Of a DNA stretch of 26,474 nucleotides, positions 22,662 to 26,474 are shown one piece after another. Origin of the DNA: CAZHZT01 sp964537285 (lineage in GTDB: Bacteria > Bacteroidota > Bacteroidia > Chitinophagales > Saprospiraceae). A program made the position numbers and the translations under genes. The notes beneath the pieces were generated by a model that did no database searches, was not told the DNA's origin, and was given only the letters and a program-made list of their open reading frames with translations. The stretch is from the NCBI GenBank assembly GCA_964537285.1, contig CAZHZT010000079.1, positions 1 through 26,474 on the forward strand. Direction: 5' to 3'. Each line of letters opens with the position of its first letter. Within the stretch, counting starts at the first letter, position 1.

Positions 22662-25600
22662 ATGAATTTAAATGCAGGTAAGTTGATCACAATGCTATGT
22701 CTGTTAATTGGATCAACTGTAGTTTTTGAGATTGTCGCTCAAACCCAAATGAAGTTTCCCGTCGATGATTTTATGGGAATAAACTTAAAAAGAGAAGACC
22801 CCCCGGCGCGCTTAGGCTGTGTGGGCTTCGTAAGGGAGTACCACGAATGGGTACTGGATGAGGGAATTTCTCATCTGGGATGCAATTCGATTTATCCTAA
22901 CAATAAGTACAAGTGGAACCCCAGTCACCACGGTCAGGTGGCTCTGCCGTTTGATGATTTTTACCAGCAAATGGTTGATGAAGGAGTGACCCTGTGTGCT
23001 GATTTGATGATGAGTGCCCCGTATGTGATCGACCCCTATCACAAGTATAGTGTAGGGCAAATTTTTTCACAAGCGCATAAACTACTCGACCAAAAACCTA
23101 TTCCCCAAGATTGGTCAGGCAGGTTGCTTCGCAACTCCTTTAGTCCATTTTCTTATCGCGAACATGCTTTATGGCTTTATCATTTTTCAGCCAGATATGG
23201 AAGCCGGGACTTTGGCAGTACCCTTGACTCCAAGATTATTTACCCCCGACTTCATGAAGACGATCATGCCTTTGGAAAACCTTCTGGCAAAGGACTGATT
23301 AAGTACGTGGAAAGCTGGAACGAGCAGGATAAAAACTGGTACATGTCCGAATATCCCCATACTTATTTTCGCCCTTTTGAGTATGCAGCTATGCTAAGTG
23401 CTGATTATGACGGGCATATGGATGCAATTACGGAACCTGTGCCAGGGTCAGGTTATAATCATATTTCCGGTGTGAAGAATGCAGATCCAGACATGAAATT
23501 GGTCATGGGAGGGCTTGCGGGCTTAAAACTTTGTTACGTCGATTCCATGCTTACCTGGTTCGAAGAGAATCGTAAAAAAGCTGGTTTCCCTACTTATCCA
23601 CTCGATGTCATCAACTTCCACCATTACAGTAACGATTATAACAATTCCTTGAATTGTAAGCTTAATCAATTAGCTGTTTCAAACGTCGGCTGGAGCCCGG
23701 AAAGAGATTCCTTAAGAATCCAGTTAACAAATCTAAAAAATAATATTTTCACTCTTCATCCTGCGCTGCCGACCTCAACGGAGTTCTGGTTATCTGAGTT
23801 TGGATATGATACGAATCCTTATTCTCCACAAAGAGTTCCGGTGATTACAGGCAATGGTAGTACTTCTGATCGCCAGGAGGTCCAGGGGCAATGGTTGGTT
23901 CGTTCTTTCCTTGAAACGGCAGCTGCCGGATGGGACCGTGCTATGATTTACGGTTATGCCGATGTTACTTCTGATAATATCTATGTGGATTTCACTCCTA
24001 ACGATGGTATTTATAACCCTACTTTGAGTGAAATTCCCTGGCACTATCTATACAAATCTTGTGGGCTCTTAATGGATAAACACCATAATTTTCAGCCAAA
24101 GAAATCGTGGTATTATGTGTACACAATGAAGAATGTGCTGACGAACATGAAATTCGTCGAAGATCGCACAGTAAGCTTACCCAACGACCCTTATGATCCG
24201 TTCGACGGAGCTCAATCGAATTATGATAACATCCGAATTTATCGCTTTGTAGATACTGACGATAATAATCACCAGGTACTTGCTGTTTGGTGCCCTTCTG
24301 AAGGGAACAGGTCTGTTAACAACTATCCCGTTAGTTTAAATAATCTTACAACAGGTTCTAATCCGGTATACATCAAGATGCAGATTCCGGATACGGATGG
24401 AAAAGTCGAGCCACTGAATATCAATAATGGCTATGCCTGGGTTCCTGTTTCTGAACGTCCTATCTTCATAGAACTTGGCGGAAATAGAGTCGTAAAATCT
24501 CAGGAAAAACCGCTTAGCCTAAAGTTTGAGGAAGCCACCTGCAGTAGTGTAGCACTAAGTTGGACTGAAATGCCCGGAACGGATCACTATGTTGTTTATT
24601 ATGCCGACCCTATCAATGGCGATTTAACATTGGATAAGCTTGGGAATCTTTCCAATCTCACCCTGGTAAACGATGCTCACCCTAGCAATGGCATCGGGCA
24701 GAAGCAAGAATGTACCGTTTCTAATCTGGCACCATCTACTCATTATGGCTTTGTAGTTATCGCAGTTGATGATGAAAATAACTATTCAGAGCCCGTATAT
24801 TTAAATGCAAGTACCAACCAATCTACTTGTCAGATTCCAACTTCGGCCTTTAATGTGATCGATGATTTTCCTCAGTACAACTTCCTTGCTCCAAATAAAT
24901 TATTTGATGAGCAAGATAAAGCACCGATATGTACTAATGGCAGCACACCAAGCTCAGAATGGGGGCAGTACTGGGCAAATGGAACGGGTGCCAATGAAAT
25001 TAGCTGCAAAATTGAATTCAATAAACCACACAACATCGATGGCGTGATCCTTCACGACGGAGCAGGGCAACCCTATAACTATTTCTTCAAAATCCAGTAC
25101 GAAGACCTTAATCAACCTGGTAACTGGATTACAGCACTTGAGTATGAACCTATCGAATACAATAAGTGGGTTTCTTTCTTCGGTTTAGATATTCCGCAAG
25201 GTGTGAAAAGGCTTCGTATTGTTAAGCCACATGCTCAGGCGGCTATCAATGAGGTCGTACTTTGTGGTGAGGAAACCTTTGGAGCGGTTAATACTTGTCC
25301 TTTGGAAACAACTGTGGTAAGTACCACCTGTAATTCTGCCCGTTTGGCTTTTCAGGTAGAAGGTGGATGTACGGTGAATAATTACCGCATCAACATTAAT
25401 AGCGGTAATAGCAATAATACGCTGTGGACATCCAATGATCAATTTACCATTTCAAACCTTGATTTTAACAGGGTTTATAATTTTACAGTGCAATATCAGG
25501 ATGAAACAGGTAGCTTCTATCCTGAAAATCCTGTTATTCAAACATTTACTACCAAGCCTGAAAATGATCCGAGTTGTTCCGATTGTGGCTGCGAAGTACT

Positions 25601-26300
25601 TCAGTTAACTCCCGAAATGGTTCATTACGAAAACAGCCCACAGATTTTTAACAATGGGCCGCTTAGATTGATTGATGAACAATCGGCTTCAGGTGATCCA
25701 TTCTGCGGGGTTCCGGGCACCCCCGTCAGTCAATGGCTCGAGCCTTGGAGTTTTACACAGGCTTACATCGATTTGGGAGAAAACTATATCATTGACGGGA
25801 TTGCCCTTTTCGATGGTGCCGGTATAGGTCACTTTGGTATTACAGCCGGTGAGCCAGGTGCATGGGCGAACGAAATTGTTAATTACCAAACGAATTTATA
25901 CAATAAATGGGTTGTTTTAGATGATCTTGACAACCTTAACACGCGTTATTTATTATTGTCAAAGAAAAACGCCGGAGCAAAGATCAATGAGATCAAAGTA
26001 TGTGTTCGGACGCCTGGGGGCGGAGATCGTGGAAAAATAGTTCCGCCGGTTGAAGAACAATCCTTACTCATTTACCCTAATCCAACCACTGATAGGGTTA
26101 AGTTGTTTGCACCAAAATCTGGATACAGCAAGCTTGAAATATATGATGTCAATGCTCGTTTAAGATTTCAAACTGAAGTTTCTGAATTCCAGCAATACTT
26201 CGAAGTTGATATGAGTGATTTTGAACAGGGCACTTTCTTCATCAGGCTAAAGAGCGACGATCGGGTTATTAGCGGCAAGGTGGTTAAGGTAGAACGATAG
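22662..26300 (+). CDS. Secreted clan GH-A-like glycosidase with two Fn3/discoidin-like units and T9SS tail
   Basis: A 1212-residue secreted enzyme. Signal peptide in residues 1-27 (LITMLCLLIGSTVVFEIVAQ). The catalytic region, about 30-610, looks like a TIM barrel: VGFVREYHEWVLDEGISHLG, ESWNEQDKNW with Glu221 as likely acid/base, VINFHHYSND, and EFWLSEFGYDT with Glu379 as likely nucleophile, then QGQWLVRSFLETAAAGWDRA. The Asn-Glu pair is the clan GH-A hallmark. Next come Fn3 (about 616-720), a discoidin/F5-8-like domain (about 722-870), a second Fn3 (877-970), a second discoidin-like domain (972-1120) and the T9SS sorting domain (LLIYPNPTTDRVKLF, ending VVKVER). The exact GH family was not identified; a polysaccharide-degrading role is inferred. 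It stands alone behind a long leader. Confidence 0.88.
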   Translation: MNLNAGKLITMLCLLIGSTVVFEIVAQTQMKFPVDDFMGINLKREDPPARLGCVGFVREYHEWVLDEGISHLGCNSIYPNNKYKWNPSHHGQVALPFDDFYQQMVDEGVTLCADLMMSAPYVIDPYHKYSVGQIFSQAHKLLDQKPIPQDWSGRLLRNSFSPFSYREHALWLYHFSARYGSRDFGSTLDSKIIYPRLHEDDHAFGKPSGKGLIKYVESWNEQDKNWYMSEYPHTYFRPFEYAAMLSADYDGHMDAITEPVPGSGYNHISGVKNADPDMKLVMGGLAGLKLCYVDSMLTWFEENRKKAGFPTYPLDVINFHHYSNDYNNSLNCKLNQLAVSNVGWSPERDSLRIQLTNLKNNIFTLHPALPTSTEFWLSEFGYDTNPYSPQRVPVITGNGSTSDRQEVQGQWLVRSFLETAAAGWDRAMIYGYADVTSDNIYVDFTPNDGIYNPTLSEIPWHYLYKSCGLLMDKHHNFQPKKSWYYVYTMKNVLTNMKFVEDRTVSLPNDPYDPFDGAQSNYDNIRIYRFVDTDDNNHQVLAVWCPSEGNRSVNNYPVSLNNLTTGSNPVYIKMQIPDTDGKVEPLNINNGYAWVPVSERPIFIELGGNRVVKSQEKPLSLKFEEATCSSVALSWTEMPGTDHYVVYYADPINGDLTLDKLGNLSNLTLVNDAHPSNGIGQKQECTVSNLAPSTHYGFVVIAVDDENNYSEPVYLNASTNQSTCQIPTSAFNVIDDFPQYNFLAPNKLFDEQDKAPICTNGSTPSSEWGQYWANGTGANEISCKIEFNKPHNIDGVILHDGAGQPYNYFFKIQYEDLNQPGNWITALEYEPIEYNKWVSFFGLDIPQGVKRLRIVKPHAQAAINEVVLCGEETFGAVNTCPLETTVVSTTCNSARLAFQVEGGCTVNNYRININSGNSNNTLWTSNDQFTISNLDFNRVYNFTVQYQDETGSFYPENPVIQTFTTKPENDPSCSDCGCEVLQLTPEMVHYENSPQIFNNGPLRLIDEQSASGDPFCGVPGTPVSQWLEPWSFTQAYIDLGENYIIDGIALFDGAGIGHFGITAGEPGAWANEIVNYQTNLYNKWVVLDDLDNLNTRYLLLSKKNAGAKINEIKVCVRTPGGGDRGKIVPPVEEQSLLIYPNPTTDRVKLFAPKSGYSKLEIYDVNARLRFQTEVSEFQQYFEVDMSDFEQGTFFIRLKSDDRVISGKVVKVER

Positions 26301-26331
26301 CATTTCTTTACTGAAAAATAAGAAAGGAAAT

Positions 26332-26363
26332 ATGAGTCATCCCGAATTTTAAGGGACTTCATG
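26332..26363. repeat. Degenerate GAGTCAT-CCCGAATTTT copy
   Basis: ATGAGTCATCCCGAATTTTA followed by AGGGACTTCATG: the left side matches the hairpin at 18164-18223, and the right side is a decayed complement (AGGGACTTCAT for GGGATGACTCAT). It lies 31 bp after the glycosidase stop. The rest of the window (to 26474) shows no gene. Confidence 0.55.
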
Positions 26364-26474
26364 TTGTCACAACAATTAATAATAAGGGCTGTAAATCAAC
26401 ATTTTAGGACCGGCCTTACTCAATTTAGCTTTTTGAAAGGCTGGCAGCCGTTAAAAAATGAATACTGTTTGAGC

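Overview
The window looks like a stretch of a Bacteroidota chromosome, probably a marine or biofilm-type Saprospiria/Lewinella-like lineage; the phylum is well supported and the finer placement is inference. Five proteins carry a signal peptide and a C-terminal type IX secretion (T9SS) sorting domain of the 'FPNP...G.Y.L.....K' type. Translation starts lack strong Shine-Dalgarno sequences, and gene-free spacers are AT-rich and full of palindromic repeats. No rRNA, tRNA, CRISPR, phage gene or transposase is visible, and no T9SS machinery gene lies here, only substrates.

Layout. 1-3370 (minus): a cytoplasmic subtilisin-like peptidase with a Cys/His-rich N-terminus and a CBM48-like C-terminus, followed 59 bp downstream by a GMC-family FAD oxidoreductase; a likely two-gene operon. 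3371-4277: a hairpin-bearing spacer with a coding relic, then a small lipoprotein (+). 4454-6123 (minus): a Crp/Fnr-type regulator preceded by a 59-residue coiled-coil protein with a dyad upstream, and a YdeI/OmdA-like protein. 6685-7509 (minus): a T9SS cleaved-adhesin-type protein. 7774-9042 (+): a PAS domain fused to a MenA/UbiA-type membrane prenyltransferase, the most unusual single gene here. 9490-12801 (+): a large secreted multidomain subtilase. 12939-14402 (minus): a secreted serine-beta-lactamase-like protein broken by an in-frame TGA and also lacking the family's catalytic motifs. 15183-16448 (+): a PLP-dependent group II decarboxylase. 16603-17997 (minus): a TerB-like protein and an unrecognised partner, bracketed by two inverted copies of a palindromic repeat of about 105 bp. 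18402-21779 (minus): a DUF481-like outer-membrane barrel followed by a T9SS protein with a cohesin-like N-terminus. 22662-26300 (+): a secreted clan GH-A-like glycosidase with two Fn3/discoidin-like units and a T9SS tail.

The genes do not form one pathway. The common theme is surface and secreted polymer processing (two subtilases, one glycosidase, adhesin-like proteins, a barrel, a lipoprotein) mixed with housekeeping or regulatory genes. The most coherent non-coding signal is a set of long hairpins (arms about 29-32 bp, loops of 2-3 nt) in at least four spacers, together with three other dispersed repeat families; several short open frames in the spacers are by-products of these repeats.
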